Source: Rhodocyclales bacterium GT-UBC
GTDB taxonomy: Bacteria > Pseudomonadota > Gammaproteobacteria > Burkholderiales > Rhodocyclaceae
Assembly (NCBI GenBank): GCA_003583745.1
Contig: QXPY01000001.1
Span: 372,001 to 436,000, forward strand
Direction: 5' to 3'
DNA: 64,000 nucleotides
The notes beneath the pieces were generated by a model. That model was not told the origin of the DNA and did no database searches. It saw nothing but the letters and a program-made list of their open reading frames with translations. Made by a program: the position numbers and the translations under genes. Shown here piece after piece: positions 35,427 through 43,150 of the stretch. Each line of letters begins with the position of its first letter. Position 1 is the stretch's first letter.

Positions 35427-36773
35427 ATGGCCCACCTCTCCGATGCAGCGACAGACCGCCCGTACTGGGACGAAAAACTCGAAACCCAGTCGCGCGCCGA
35501 CTGGGATGCGCTGAAACTCGACCTGCTGCAAAAGCACCTGCAGCACGCTTACGCCAATTCGCCCTATTACCGCGCCAGCTTCGATGCGGCCGGGGTGCAT
35601 CCCGACCAGGTCAAATCGCTCGACGACATTCGCCGCTTCCCCTTCATCGACAAGAAGGTGTTGCGCGACCGCCAGACCGCCGTGCCGCCCTTTGGCGACC
35701 TGGTTGCGGTGCCCGAGCGCGACATTGTCTATATCTCGGCCTCCAGCGGCTCGACCGGCGTACCCACCGCTTCGCCGTTCACAGCGCGCGATTTTGACGA
35801 CTGGATGGACTACGAGGCCCGCCAGTTCTGGTCATCCGGCCTGCGTCCGGACGACCGTTACTGCCACTCGCTGAATTTCTCGCTGTTTGTCGGCGGCCCT
35901 TGCGTACTGGGTGCCCAGAAGCTCGGCGCGCTGTCGATCCATGCCGGCACGGTACCTTCCGAGCGGCTGCTGACCATCATTCGTCAGTTCCAGGCCACGG
36001 CCATCTGGACGACGCCGTCCTATGCCTGGTATCTCGGCGAAACGGCGATCAAGGAAGGCATCGACCCGAAGAAGGATCTCAACATCAAGCGCATTTTCGT
36101 CGCCGGCGAGCCGGGCGGCTCGATTCCCGAAACCCGGCAGCGCATCGAAGCCTTGTGGGGCGCCTCGGTCTATGACTACTACGGTTTGTCGGACATTTTC
36201 GGTTCCTGCGCCGGCATGTGCGAAGAAAAGCACGGCCTGCACTGGGCCGAGGATCACATCCTGGTCGAAGTGCTCGATCCGGAAACCGGCCAGCCGGTAC
36301 CGGAAGGTGGGCGCGGCGAACTGGTGCTGACCACGCTAAAGAAGAGTGCCCGGCCGATGATCCGCTTCCGTACCGGCGATATCGTTTCCTTTACCTCGGA
36401 CCCCTGTGCCTGCGGCCGGACCTCGATCCGCATGCTGGGCACCCACGGCCGTCTCGACGACATGCTGATCATCAAGGGCGTCAATATCTTCCCCAGCGAT
36501 ATCGAAGCCATCGCCCGCCGCGACCATGCCTTGAGCGGCGAATACAAGCTGATCGTCGAACGGGAAAACCATCTCGACCACCTGACCGTCGAAATCGAAC
36601 GCGCTGCCAGCGATGCTGGCCAGGATGCCGAACTGGCCGCACGCTTTGCCGGCCATCTCAAATCAGTGACCGGCGTCGCGGCACGCATTGTCATCCTGCC
36701 GCCCGACACCCTGCCCCGCGCCACCCACAAGGCGAAGCGGGTCGAGGATCGCCGGCAGCACGTCTGGAGCTGA
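35427..36773 (+). CDS. phenylacetate-CoA ligase family AMP-forming enzyme (PaaK-like)
   Basis: 448 residues, the size of PaaK. ATP motif ISASSGSTGVPTASPFT (about 109-125), the YDYYGLSDIFGS segment in place of the adenine-binding YGLSE, and RTGDIVSFTSDPCACGRT with two cysteines. ILLIIKGVNIFPSDIE-type hinge follows. It activates an aromatic or arylacetic acid to a CoA thioester. It sits three bases before a small hydrolase gene and away from other aromatic genes, so the true acid is unknown. Confidence 0.85.
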   Translation: MAHLSDAATDRPYWDEKLETQSRADWDALKLDLLQKHLQHAYANSPYYRASFDAAGVHPDQVKSLDDIRRFPFIDKKVLRDRQTAVPPFGDLVAVPERDIVYISASSGSTGVPTASPFTARDFDDWMDYEARQFWSSGLRPDDRYCHSLNFSLFVGGPCVLGAQKLGALSIHAGTVPSERLLTIIRQFQATAIWTTPSYAWYLGETAIKEGIDPKKDLNIKRIFVAGEPGGSIPETRQRIEALWGASVYDYYGLSDIFGSCAGMCEEKHGLHWAEDHILVEVLDPETGQPVPEGGRGELVLTTLKKSARPMIRFRTGDIVSFTSDPCACGRTSIRMLGTHGRLDDMLIIKGVNIFPSDIEAIARRDHALSGEYKLIVERENHLDHLTVEIERAASDAGQDAELAARFAGHLKSVTGVAARIVILPPDTLPRATHKAKRVEDRRQHVWS

Positions 36774-36775
36774 AC

Positions 36776-37309
36776 ATGGACACCATCCTGATCGTTCCCG
36801 GTCTGCGCAACAGCGGGCCGACCCACTGGCAGACCTGGTTCGAATCCGAACTCCCCAACACCCGCCGGGTGCATCAGGACGACTGGACACGAACCTGCCT
36901 CTCCGACTGGGCCAACAAGGTGCGGCAGGCCATTGATTCGGTCGACGGGCCGCTATGGATCGTCGCTCACAGCTTCGGCTGCCTGGCCAGCGTTACCGCC
37001 GGCTTTGCCCGCCCGGAGCGGATTCGCGGCGCCCTGCTGGTGGCGCCGGCCGACCCGGCCCGTTTCAACGAACCGGAAGTCCTGCTTGAAGAACGCCTGG
37101 CCTTTCCCAGCGTGGTGGTATCGAGTACCAACGATCCCTGGGTCAAGAGTTCGGCCGCCCGTTACTGGGCCGGCCACTGGGGCAGCGAATTCGTCGATGT
37201 CGGCGCCGCCGGGCACATCAATGTCGACTCGGGGCATGGCATCTGGCCGCAGGGCATGGCCTTGTTCGAGCAACTCAAGGCGCGCGTTGCCGAACAAAGC
37301 CCGGCATAG
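36776..37309 (+). CDS. RBBP9/YdeN-family alpha/beta hydrolase
   Basis: 177 residues. The nucleophile serine is in [12 protein letters not shown] (G/A-H-S-x-G) near residue 64, the acid in STNDPW, and the histidine in [11 protein letters not shown] near 149. The start [19 protein letters not shown] is typical of the family. Members are serine hydrolases of unclear substrate. It starts 3 bp after the CoA-ligase stop, so it may hydrolyse an ester or thioester linked to that step. Confidence 0.85.
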   Translation: MDTILIVPGLRNSGPTHWQTWFESELPNTRRVHQDDWTRTCLSDWANKVRQAIDSVDGPLWIVAHSFGCLASVTAGFARPERIRGALLVAPADPARFNEPEVLLEERLAFPSVVVSSTNDPWVKSSAARYWAGHWGSEFVDVGAAGHINVDSGHGIWPQGMALFEQLKARVAEQSPA

Positions 37310-37321
37310 ATGCTTTTGGAT

Positions 37322-37346
37322 ATAAGCAACAAAGAATTCCTTCGTT
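37322..37346 (+). promoter_or_regulatory. CysB-type promoter element before the sulfate-binding protein gene
   Basis: ATAAGCAA and CCTTCGTT flank a nine-base centre containing AAAGAATT; the 3' edge lies 61 bp before the start codon of the sulfate-binding protein gene. A-rich AAGAATTCCTTCG stretches are seen in sulfur-starvation promoters of related bacteria. Related segments occur at 33427 (minus) and more weakly at 19690 and 11735. Confidence 0.5.
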
Positions 37347-37407
37347 TTTGAGTCTAAGGGCTCTCCCTACACTGGGCGCATCGAATTTCACTTTCTGGAG
37401 TCCCGCG

Positions 37408-38403
37408 ATGCGCAAGTTTGTCCTTTCCTCGGCCCTGGCCACTTTGCTGACCCTGGGCAGCGCTTTTGCCCAGACCACGCTGCTCAACGTCTCCTACGAC
37501 CCGACCCGCGAGTTGTACAAGGACTTCAACGCCGCCTTTGCCAAACACTGGCAAGCCAAGACCGGCCAACAGATCAATTTCCGCCAGTCGCATGGCGGTT
37601 CCGGTAAGCAGGCGCTGGCGGTGCGCGACGGGCTGGAGGCCGATGTCGTGACGCTGGCCCTGGCCTACGACATCGACGCGCTGGTCGAGCGCAAGCTGAT
37701 TCCGGCCGACTGGCAGAAGCGCTTCCCGAACAATTCCTCGCCCTACACCTCGACCATCGTCTTCCTGGTGCGTAAGGGCAATCCGAAAGCCATCAAGGAC
37801 TGGAACGACCTGGCCAAGCCCGGCGTCAGCGTCATCACGCCGAATCCCAAGACCTCCGGCGGCGCCCGCTGGAACTACCTGGCGGCCTGGGCCTGGGCGC
37901 TCAAGCAACCGGGCGGCAACGACGTGAAGGCCAAGGAACTGGTCAGCGCCATCTTCAAGAACGTGCCGGTGCTCGATTCCGGCGCCCGCGGCGCGACGAC
38001 GACCTTTGTCGAACGCGGTCTGGGCGATGTGCTGATCGCCTGGGAAAACGAGGCGCAACTGGCGGTCAACGAGATCGGCAAGGACAAGTTCGAGATCGTC
38101 GCGCCCACTCTCTCCATCCTGGCCGAGCCGCCGGTGGCGGTGGTCGACAAGGTGGTCGAGAAGCGCGGCACCCGCCTGACCGCCCAGGCCTATCTCGATT
38201 ACCTGTACTCCGAGGAAGGCCAGAACATCGCCGCCAAGCATTACTACAGGCCGCGTGACGCCAAGGTGGCCGCCAAGTACGCCGCCAGCTTCCCGAAACT
38301 CAAGCTGGTCACCATCGACGACACCTTCGGCGGCTGGCAGAAAGCCCAGAAGACGCACTTTGCCGACGGCGGCACGTTCGACCAGATCTACCTGAAGAAG
38401 TAA
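37408..38403 (+). CDS. sbp: sulfate ABC transporter substrate-binding protein
   Basis: Start at ATG 37408, four bases after a GGAG; 331 residues with a signal peptide (cleavage after GSAFA, about residue 20). Sbp/CysP features are [46 protein letters not shown] and [11 protein letters not shown]. It delivers sulfate or thiosulfate to the CysTWA transporter. No permease follows: a strong terminator lies 24 bp after the stop. Its ATPase gene is at 9899, and the permeases are outside the window. Confidence 0.92.
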   Translation: MRKFVLSSALATLLTLGSAFAQTTLLNVSYDPTRELYKDFNAAFAKHWQAKTGQQINFRQSHGGSGKQALAVRDGLEADVVTLALAYDIDALVERKLIPADWQKRFPNNSSPYTSTIVFLVRKGNPKAIKDWNDLAKPGVSVITPNPKTSGGARWNYLAAWAWALKQPGGNDVKAKELVSAIFKNVPVLDSGARGATTTFVERGLGDVLIAWENEAQLAVNEIGKDKFEIVAPTLSILAEPPVAVVDKVVEKRGTRLTAQAYLDYLYSEEGQNIAAKHYYRPRDAKVAAKYAASFPKLKLVTIDDTFGGWQKAQKTHFADGGTFDQIYLKK

Positions 38404-38427
38404 GCCGGAATCAAAACCTGACTTGAC

Positions 38428-38461
38428 AAACGGCTGCAGAGCCTTGTGCTGCAGCCGTTTT
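38428..38461 (+). terminator. intrinsic terminator after the sulfate-binding protein gene
   Basis: Perfect 12-bp stem AAACGGCTGCAG / CTGCAGCCGTTT with a 9-nt loop and a short T-run (TTTTC). The A-run on the 5' side means it may also end transcripts from the minus strand. Confidence 0.88.
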
Positions 38462-38551
38462 CACGTTTTATGACGGGCCGCCCGATTTGTGGGCAGAGTG
38501 TTAAAAATTGTTTTCCGACAAGGCACTAGGCAGCGTACTCAGTGACTACTC

Positions 38552-38586
38552 CCAGGCTTATCCACAGGAAATGGGGATAAACCTGG
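38552..38586. repeat. inverted repeat containing a DnaA-box sequence
   Basis: Arms of 12 bp (CCAGGCTTATCC and GGATAAACCTGG, one mismatch) around an 11-nt centre. The left arm and centre contain TTATCCACA, identical to the consensus DnaA box, at 38558-38566. It lies between two convergent genes. It could be a chance box in an mRNA 3' hairpin or a DnaA-titrating site. Confidence 0.6.
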
Positions 38587-38625
38587 TTTATGGCCAAAGC
38601 GCAGCTGTCGCCGCTAACGGAACCC

Positions 38626-38645
38626 CATGCCGGTCGACCGGCATG
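38626..38645. repeat. perfect 20-bp palindrome downstream of ligB
   Basis: Half-site CATGCCGGTC followed directly by its reverse complement. It lies 24 bp beyond the ligB stop codon (minus strand). As RNA it forms a stable hairpin; there is no following T-run, so it may protect the 3' end rather than terminate. Confidence 0.7.
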
Positions 38646-38668
38646 CCCCGAATGGCGGGTGGCGGCGC

Positions 38669-39505
38669 TCAGACCGGTTCGAGCAGCATGGTCGCGGCGG
38701 CGGTATTGGAGATGGGGATGTGGAAGTTCGAATGCACCACCCGGACCGGCCCCGACACCGTCCCGCGCGCCACCAGCCAGTTGAGCAGTTCGACGCCCTC
38801 GTTGCCGGTCTGCTCGACCAGATCGAGGTCGGAGAACTGGGTGGCCCACTGCGGGTCGTTGACCATGCTGTCCATGAACTTGAGGTCGAACGCCTTGTTG
38901 ATGAAGCCGGCGCGCTCGCCTTCAAGCTGGTGCGACAGGCCGCCCGAGCCGATCACCAATACCTTGGCGTCTTCCGGAAACGCCTCGATGGCCCGGCCGA
39001 TGGCTTCGCCCAGCTTGAAGCAGCGGCGCCCCGAGGGCAGCGGGAAGAGCACGGTATTGACGCAGACCGGCACGCTCTTCACCGGCCATTTCTGGTCCGG
39101 CCACAACAGCGCCATGGGCAGGGTGAACGCGTGATCGACCAGCATTTCCTGGCAGGTCAGCATGTCGAAATCGTCGCGGATCAGGCTGTCGCGGATATGC
39201 CAGGCCAGGTCTTCGTGGCCGGGAAAGGACGGCATGGTGGGAATGCCCCAGCCTTCGTCGGCGCTGACCAGTTCCGGCGCCGTGCCGATGGCGAAGGTCG
39301 GCTGCTTGTCGAGGAAGAAATTCAGGCCGTGGTCGTTGTAGCAGGAAACGACGATGTCCGGCTTGACCCGCTCCAGCCATTCGCGGATCGGTGGAAAGCC
39401 GTCGAAGAACGGCTTCCAGTAGGGGTCTTGCTGGAGGTTGAGGTGAATCGCCTTGCCCAAAGCCGGGACATGCGAAGTGGTCATGATGCCTACGATTTTT
39501 GCCAT
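38669..39505 (-). CDS. ligB: protocatechuate 4,5-dioxygenase-type beta subunit, copy 1
   Basis: 278 residues of the class III extradiol dioxygenase catalytic subunit. Iron ligands are H12 (TTSHVPALG), H59 (CYNDHGLNFF) and the glutamate of GNEGVEL (about 236); H192 in GGLSHQLEGERAG is the acid/base histidine. It cleaves a catechol ring next to the hydroxyls with O2. Protocatechuate is likely, but gallate or 3-O-methylgallate are alternatives because this copy is separate from the main cluster. The alpha subunit ends 2 bp upstream. Confidence 0.88.
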   Translation of the reverse strand: MAKIVGIMTTSHVPALGKAIHLNLQQDPYWKPFFDGFPPIREWLERVKPDIVVSCYNDHGLNFFLDKQPTFAIGTAPELVSADEGWGIPTMPSFPGHEDLAWHIRDSLIRDDFDMLTCQEMLVDHAFTLPMALLWPDQKWPVKSVPVCVNTVLFPLPSGRRCFKLGEAIGRAIEAFPEDAKVLVIGSGGLSHQLEGERAGFINKAFDLKFMDSMVNDPQWATQFSDLDLVEQTGNEGVELLNWLVARGTVSGPVRVVHSNFHIPISNTAAATMLLEPV

Positions 39506-39507
39506 GA

Positions 39508-39864
39508 TCAGTGCCCTGCCGCGACGAGTTTTGCCTTGAATTCTTCCTTGCTGACACCGGTCTGCAACGCGCCGATGTCCTGCATGTCCAGACCGAGTAC
39601 GCCGCCGGCCAGCTTGCCGAGGAAATACACCCCGCCGCCGACACGGATCAGCGCCAGCACGTCGCGCGTGGTGATCGCCTGGATCTGTGCCTCGTCGAGA
39701 CCGAACTTCTTGCAGTAGGCCACTTCGTTGCTGACGAATTCGTCGCGGTTGGCCTTGCTGTTGAACGAGTAGCACATCTTGTTCAGCGCATAGCCGCGGC
39801 GGGCCGCGTCGCTGTCGAAAATGGGCGCCCCGGGGATGGTGCGCTTGGATTGCCGAGCATTCAT
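39508..39864 (-). CDS. ligA: protocatechuate 4,5-dioxygenase-type alpha subunit, copy 1
   Basis: 118 residues; ATG at 39864 chosen because upstream codons run into the promoter. Family features are IPGAPIFDSDAARRGYALNKMC and TTRDVLALIRVGGGVYFLGKL. The alpha subunit caps the active site and helps bind the substrate carboxylate. It is shorter than the second copy (144 residues). The pair is divergent from the LysR gene at 39981, which probably regulates it. Confidence 0.87.
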   Translation of the reverse strand: MNARQSKRTIPGAPIFDSDAARRGYALNKMCYSFNSKANRDEFVSNEVAYCKKFGLDEAQIQAITTRDVLALIRVGGGVYFLGKLAGGVLGLDMQDIGALQTGVSKEEFKAKLVAAGH

Positions 39865-39944
39865 GCCTTGTCTCCGGAAATGATTTTTTGTGCGTCCTTG
39901 CCGCCATCTCGGGTCGGCATCGCGCATGGATTATCAAATGAGCA

Positions 39945-39963
39945 ATCGATTTAATAAATCGAT
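39945..39963. promoter_or_regulatory. 19-bp palindromic operator between ligA copy 1 and LysR
   Basis: Perfect inverted repeat ATCGATTTA-A-TAAATCGAT, ending 17 bp before the LysR start codon and about 80 bp from the ligA start. The symmetric AT-rich form and T-N11-A content fit a LysR recognition site that also represses the regulator's own gene. Confidence 0.7.
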
Positions 39964-39980
39964 GTTTTATAATTTTATTC

Positions 39981-40892
39981 ATGAACAAATTCGATCATTT
40001 CGATCTCGACGGCCGCCTGCTTCGCCTGCTCATCGTGGTGCACGAAGAAGGTTCGGTAACCCGCGCCGCCGAACGCTTGGGCGTCACGCAATCGGCGGTC
40101 AGCCACATGCTCGACAAGCTGCGCGGCATCGTCGGCGACCCGCTGTTCGTCAAGTCCGGCCGCTCGGTCGTCGCCACCGCCCAGGCCAGCGAACTGGCCG
40201 GCCGGGCCCGCCTGCTGCTCGATCAACTGCAGGCGTTCGGCGCCCGCGGCCGCTTCGACCCGGTGACGCTGCGCCGTACCCTGACCATCGCCGCCAACGA
40301 CCTGCAGCGCGACCTGCTGCTGCCGGCCTTGTTCGCCCGTTTGCGGGAAAGTGCCCCGGGCCTGCGCCTGCGCGTCGTCCCCTCGAACATTCCCGACCCC
40401 GAGATGCTGCGTGCCGACCGATGCCAGCTGGCCATCTCGCCGCGTCCGCCCAATGCGACGGATATCCTGCAACGGCGGCTATTCGACGACAGCTATGTCG
40501 TCTTCTTCGATGCAACGGCGCGGCCGCCACCGCAGACATTGGCCGACTACCTGGCGGCCGAGCACGTCACCGTGGTGTACGAACCGCAGCGCAATCTGGA
40601 TATCGACGACCTGCTCAGTGCGCGCGGCATCCGGCGCAATTTCGCCGTCTCGGTCGCCGGCTTTGCCGGCATCAGGCCCTTCCTGAGCGGCTCGCAGTAT
40701 CTGGCCACCCTGCCCCGCCGCCTGGGCGCCAGTCAGCTCGCCGGTTTCGCGCAGGCGCCAACGCCATTCGATTGCCCCGGCATGCCGATGTACGCCATCT
40801 GGCACCAGCGCTACCAGCACGACCCGCTGCTGCGCTGGCTGCTCGACTGCCTCTACGAGATCACCGACCGCGTCGCCCGGGAGACGTCCTAG
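39981..40892 (+). CDS. LysR-family transcriptional regulator (NahR/LinR-like)
   Basis: 303 residues. HTH at about residues 9-68 (VTRAAERLGVTQSAVSHMLDKLR), effector domain with RRTLTIAANDLQRDLLLPAL. The opening FDLDGRLLRLLIVVHEEGSV is typical of the branch that includes NahR/LinR-type aromatic regulators. There is no clear ribosome site before the ATG, so translation may be leaderless. Divergent from ligAB copy 1, its likely target. Its stop codon shares the CTAG of the convergent exporter gene. Confidence 0.88.
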   Translation: MNKFDHFDLDGRLLRLLIVVHEEGSVTRAAERLGVTQSAVSHMLDKLRGIVGDPLFVKSGRSVVATAQASELAGRARLLLDQLQAFGARGRFDPVTLRRTLTIAANDLQRDLLLPALFARLRESAPGLRLRVVPSNIPDPEMLRADRCQLAISPRPPNATDILQRRLFDDSYVVFFDATARPPPQTLADYLAAEHVTVVYEPQRNLDIDDLLSARGIRRNFAVSVAGFAGIRPFLSGSQYLATLPRRLGASQLAGFAQAPTPFDCPGMPMYAIWHQRYQHDPLLRWLLDCLYEITDRVARETS

Positions 40893-42148
40893 GCCCGAAG
40901 CTGCATCCCGGCCCGGGCCAGCAGCCGGGTTCGCAGCAAGCCACTGCCGAGCAGCAGCAACAGGCCAAGTCCGAGGGTCACCGGCAGGACGCCGAGCGAG
41001 GCCGCCAGTGCCCCGGCCAACAGGCCGCCCAGGGCGTCGAAGCCGAAACGCAAGGAGCCGAAGATGGAGATGACGCGGCCGCGCAGGCTGTCCGGCGCCT
41101 CGTATTGCAAACGCGTATTGGCGGCGATGTTGGTGGCGCCGATGCCGGCGCCGATCAGCCCGACCATCGGCAAGCCTAGCCCGACGCTGCCCAGATAGCC
41201 GGCGACGGCAAAGCCGACCAGACCGATACTGGCGACGGCGCAACTGCCGGTCAGGAAATCGAGGGCGATGCCGGTGCGGGCGCGGGTAGATAGATATACC
41301 GAGGCGGTCAGCGCGCCGGCGCCGCCCATGCCGAGCAATACGCCAAGCGACTGGGCGCTGCCGGCGAAAACATCCTTGGCGAAAACCGGCATCAACACGA
41401 CATAGGCCGAGGCGGTGGCATTGACCATGGCAACGGCGGAGAGCGCCGCCTGGGCAGGGAAGCTGCCGCGGATGAAGGCCGCCACCTCGAGCAGGGCCGA
41501 GCCGGTCTTCAGCTTCTGCTGCCGGGGCATCTCCGCCCGGATGGCGAGCACCGCATAGATCGGCCCGAGATAGGACAAGGCATTGATCAGGAAGCAGATG
41601 CTTTCCGGCACGACGGCAAGCAGCAGGCCGGCCAGCGGCGGCCCGATCAAGCGGCCGGAATGGACCACCGCCGCGTTGAGCGCCACGGCGTTGGCCAGGG
41701 TCGAACGGTCGTCGACCAGATAGAGCAGCAGGCTTTGCCGGGACGGCAGGTCGAAACTGTTGAGCACGCCGAGCAGCAGCGACAGGGCCAGGATGTGCCA
41801 GACGGCGATCAGGTCGAAGGCGACCAGGCCGGCAAGCAGCAAGGCCTGCGCCGCAAAGACGCATTGCAGGATGACGAGGATGCGACGCCGGTCGAAACGG
41901 TCGATCAGCACGCCAGCCACCGGCGCCACGAGCAATTGCGGCGCCTGCGACAGAAAGGCGGTCAGGCCGAGCAGCGCCGGCGAACCGGTGATGCGATACA
42001 CCAGCCAGGACAGCGCGACGGCCTGGATGAAGGTGCCGAGCACCGAGCAGATCTGGCCGTAGAAATAGCGGCGGAAATTGCGCTGGCCGAGCGCCGGCGC
42101 CCGGTCGACCACCGCCCCGGAAAGACGCGCCAGGCCGGCGCCGATCAT
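40889..42148 (-). CDS. MFS exporter (enterobactin-exporter/MFS_3 type)
   Basis: ATG at 42148 overlaps the reductase stop (ATGA); 419 residues with about ten to twelve membrane segments. MFS_3 features are RRYFYGQICSVLGTFIQAVALSWLVYRITGS, the loop LIDRFDRRRILV and SLRGRVISIFGSLRFGFDALGG. EntS and many drug exporters share this layout. It is the last gene of the main protocatechuate operon and may export a toxic intermediate or an unrelated compound. Its substrate cannot be told. Confidence 0.85.
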   Translation of the reverse strand: MIGAGLARLSGAVVDRAPALGQRNFRRYFYGQICSVLGTFIQAVALSWLVYRITGSPALLGLTAFLSQAPQLLVAPVAGVLIDRFDRRRILVILQCVFAAQALLLAGLVAFDLIAVWHILALSLLLGVLNSFDLPSRQSLLLYLVDDRSTLANAVALNAAVVHSGRLIGPPLAGLLLAVVPESICFLINALSYLGPIYAVLAIRAEMPRQQKLKTGSALLEVAAFIRGSFPAQAALSAVAMVNATASAYVVLMPVFAKDVFAGSAQSLGVLLGMGGAGALTASVYLSTRARTGIALDFLTGSCAVASIGLVGFAVAGYLGSVGLGLPMVGLIGAGIGATNIAANTRLQYEAPDSLRGRVISIFGSLRFGFDALGGLLAGALAASLGVLPVTLGLGLLLLLGSGLLRTRLLARAGMQLRA

Positions 42149-43149
42149 GCCGGGAACTGCTCGGTATCGATTTCCTGGTAGGTCGCCGCATTGTAGCGCG
42201 GTGCGACCACCGTTTTCTCGTTGATCAAGGCATCGAGACGGGCCACGACATCGGCGCCGAGCCGCACGCCATCCGCGCCGAGATTGTCTTCCAGATGGGC
42301 GAGCGAACGGGTTCCGGGAATCACCAGCATGTCCGGCTGCTTGGCCAGTATCCAGGCGAGCGCCAGTTGCGCCATCGAACAGCCGACCTCGCCTGCAATC
42401 GCCTTGTACTCGTCGAGGAGCAGGCGGTTCCGGGCATAGTTGTCGGGCGCGAAGCGCGGCATCGCTAGGCGGATGTCGCCGGCCTGCAACTGGCTCGCCG
42501 GATCGGTCAGCTCGCCGCACAGGAAGCCGCGCGCCAGCGGGCTGAAGGCGACAAAGGCGGCGCCGATTTCGCTGCAGGTGTCGATCACCGCGATCTCGGC
42601 CTCGCGCGACCAAAGGGAATACTCGCTTTGCACGGCGCTGACCGGATGTACGGCATGCGCCTGCCTCAGGGTCGCCGCCGACACCTCGGACAGGCCGATC
42701 GCCCGGATCTTGCCGGCGGCAACCAGGTCGGCCAGCGCGCCGACGCTATCCTCGATCGGCACCTTGAAGTCGCGACGATGCAGGTAATAAAGATCGATCA
42801 CCTCGGTCTGCAGACGCTGCAAGGCGGCCTCGCAGGTTGCCCGGATGGTTTCCGGACGACCGTCGATGACCCGCTTGCCATCGACCCCGGCCATGCCGCA
42901 TTTGCTGGCCAGGACGAAACGCTCGCGGTGCGGTTTCAGGACCTGCCCGAGCAGGCGCTCGTTGTTTCCGAAGCCATACAGCGCGGCGGTATCGAACAAG
43001 TCGACGCCGGCGTCGAGCGCCCGCAGCAGCAGCCGGGCGGCGTCCTCGGCGGCGGGCGGCGTGCCGTAGGCATGGCTGAGGTTCATGCAGCCGAGGCCGA
43101 TGGCGGCCACCGTGAAGGGGCCGACTTTGCGCTTCTGGTTCAGGCTCAT
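42145..43149 (-). CDS. aldo/keto reductase
   Basis: 334 residues. AKR features are AAIGLGCMNLSHAYG, DTAALYGFGNNERLLGQ (catalytic Asp/Tyr), FVLASKCG (Lys) and DLYYLHRRDFKVPIEDSV (His); NADP-binding RSLAHLEDN near the C-terminus. It starts one base after the ligC stop. AKRs reduce aldehydes or ketones with NADPH. In this operon it might reduce the aldehyde from ring cleavage or an aryl aldehyde; it is not part of the known lig pathway. Confidence 0.85.
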   Translation of the reverse strand: MSLNQKRKVGPFTVAAIGLGCMNLSHAYGTPPAAEDAARLLLRALDAGVDLFDTAALYGFGNNERLLGQVLKPHRERFVLASKCGMAGVDGKRVIDGRPETIRATCEAALQRLQTEVIDLYYLHRRDFKVPIEDSVGALADLVAAGKIRAIGLSEVSAATLRQAHAVHPVSAVQSEYSLWSREAEIAVIDTCSEIGAAFVAFSPLARGFLCGELTDPASQLQAGDIRLAMPRFAPDNYARNRLLLDEYKAIAGEVGCSMAQLALAWILAKQPDMLVIPGTRSLAHLEDNLGADGVRLGADVVARLDALINEKTVVAPRYNAATYQEIDTEQFPA

Positions 43150-43150
43150 C

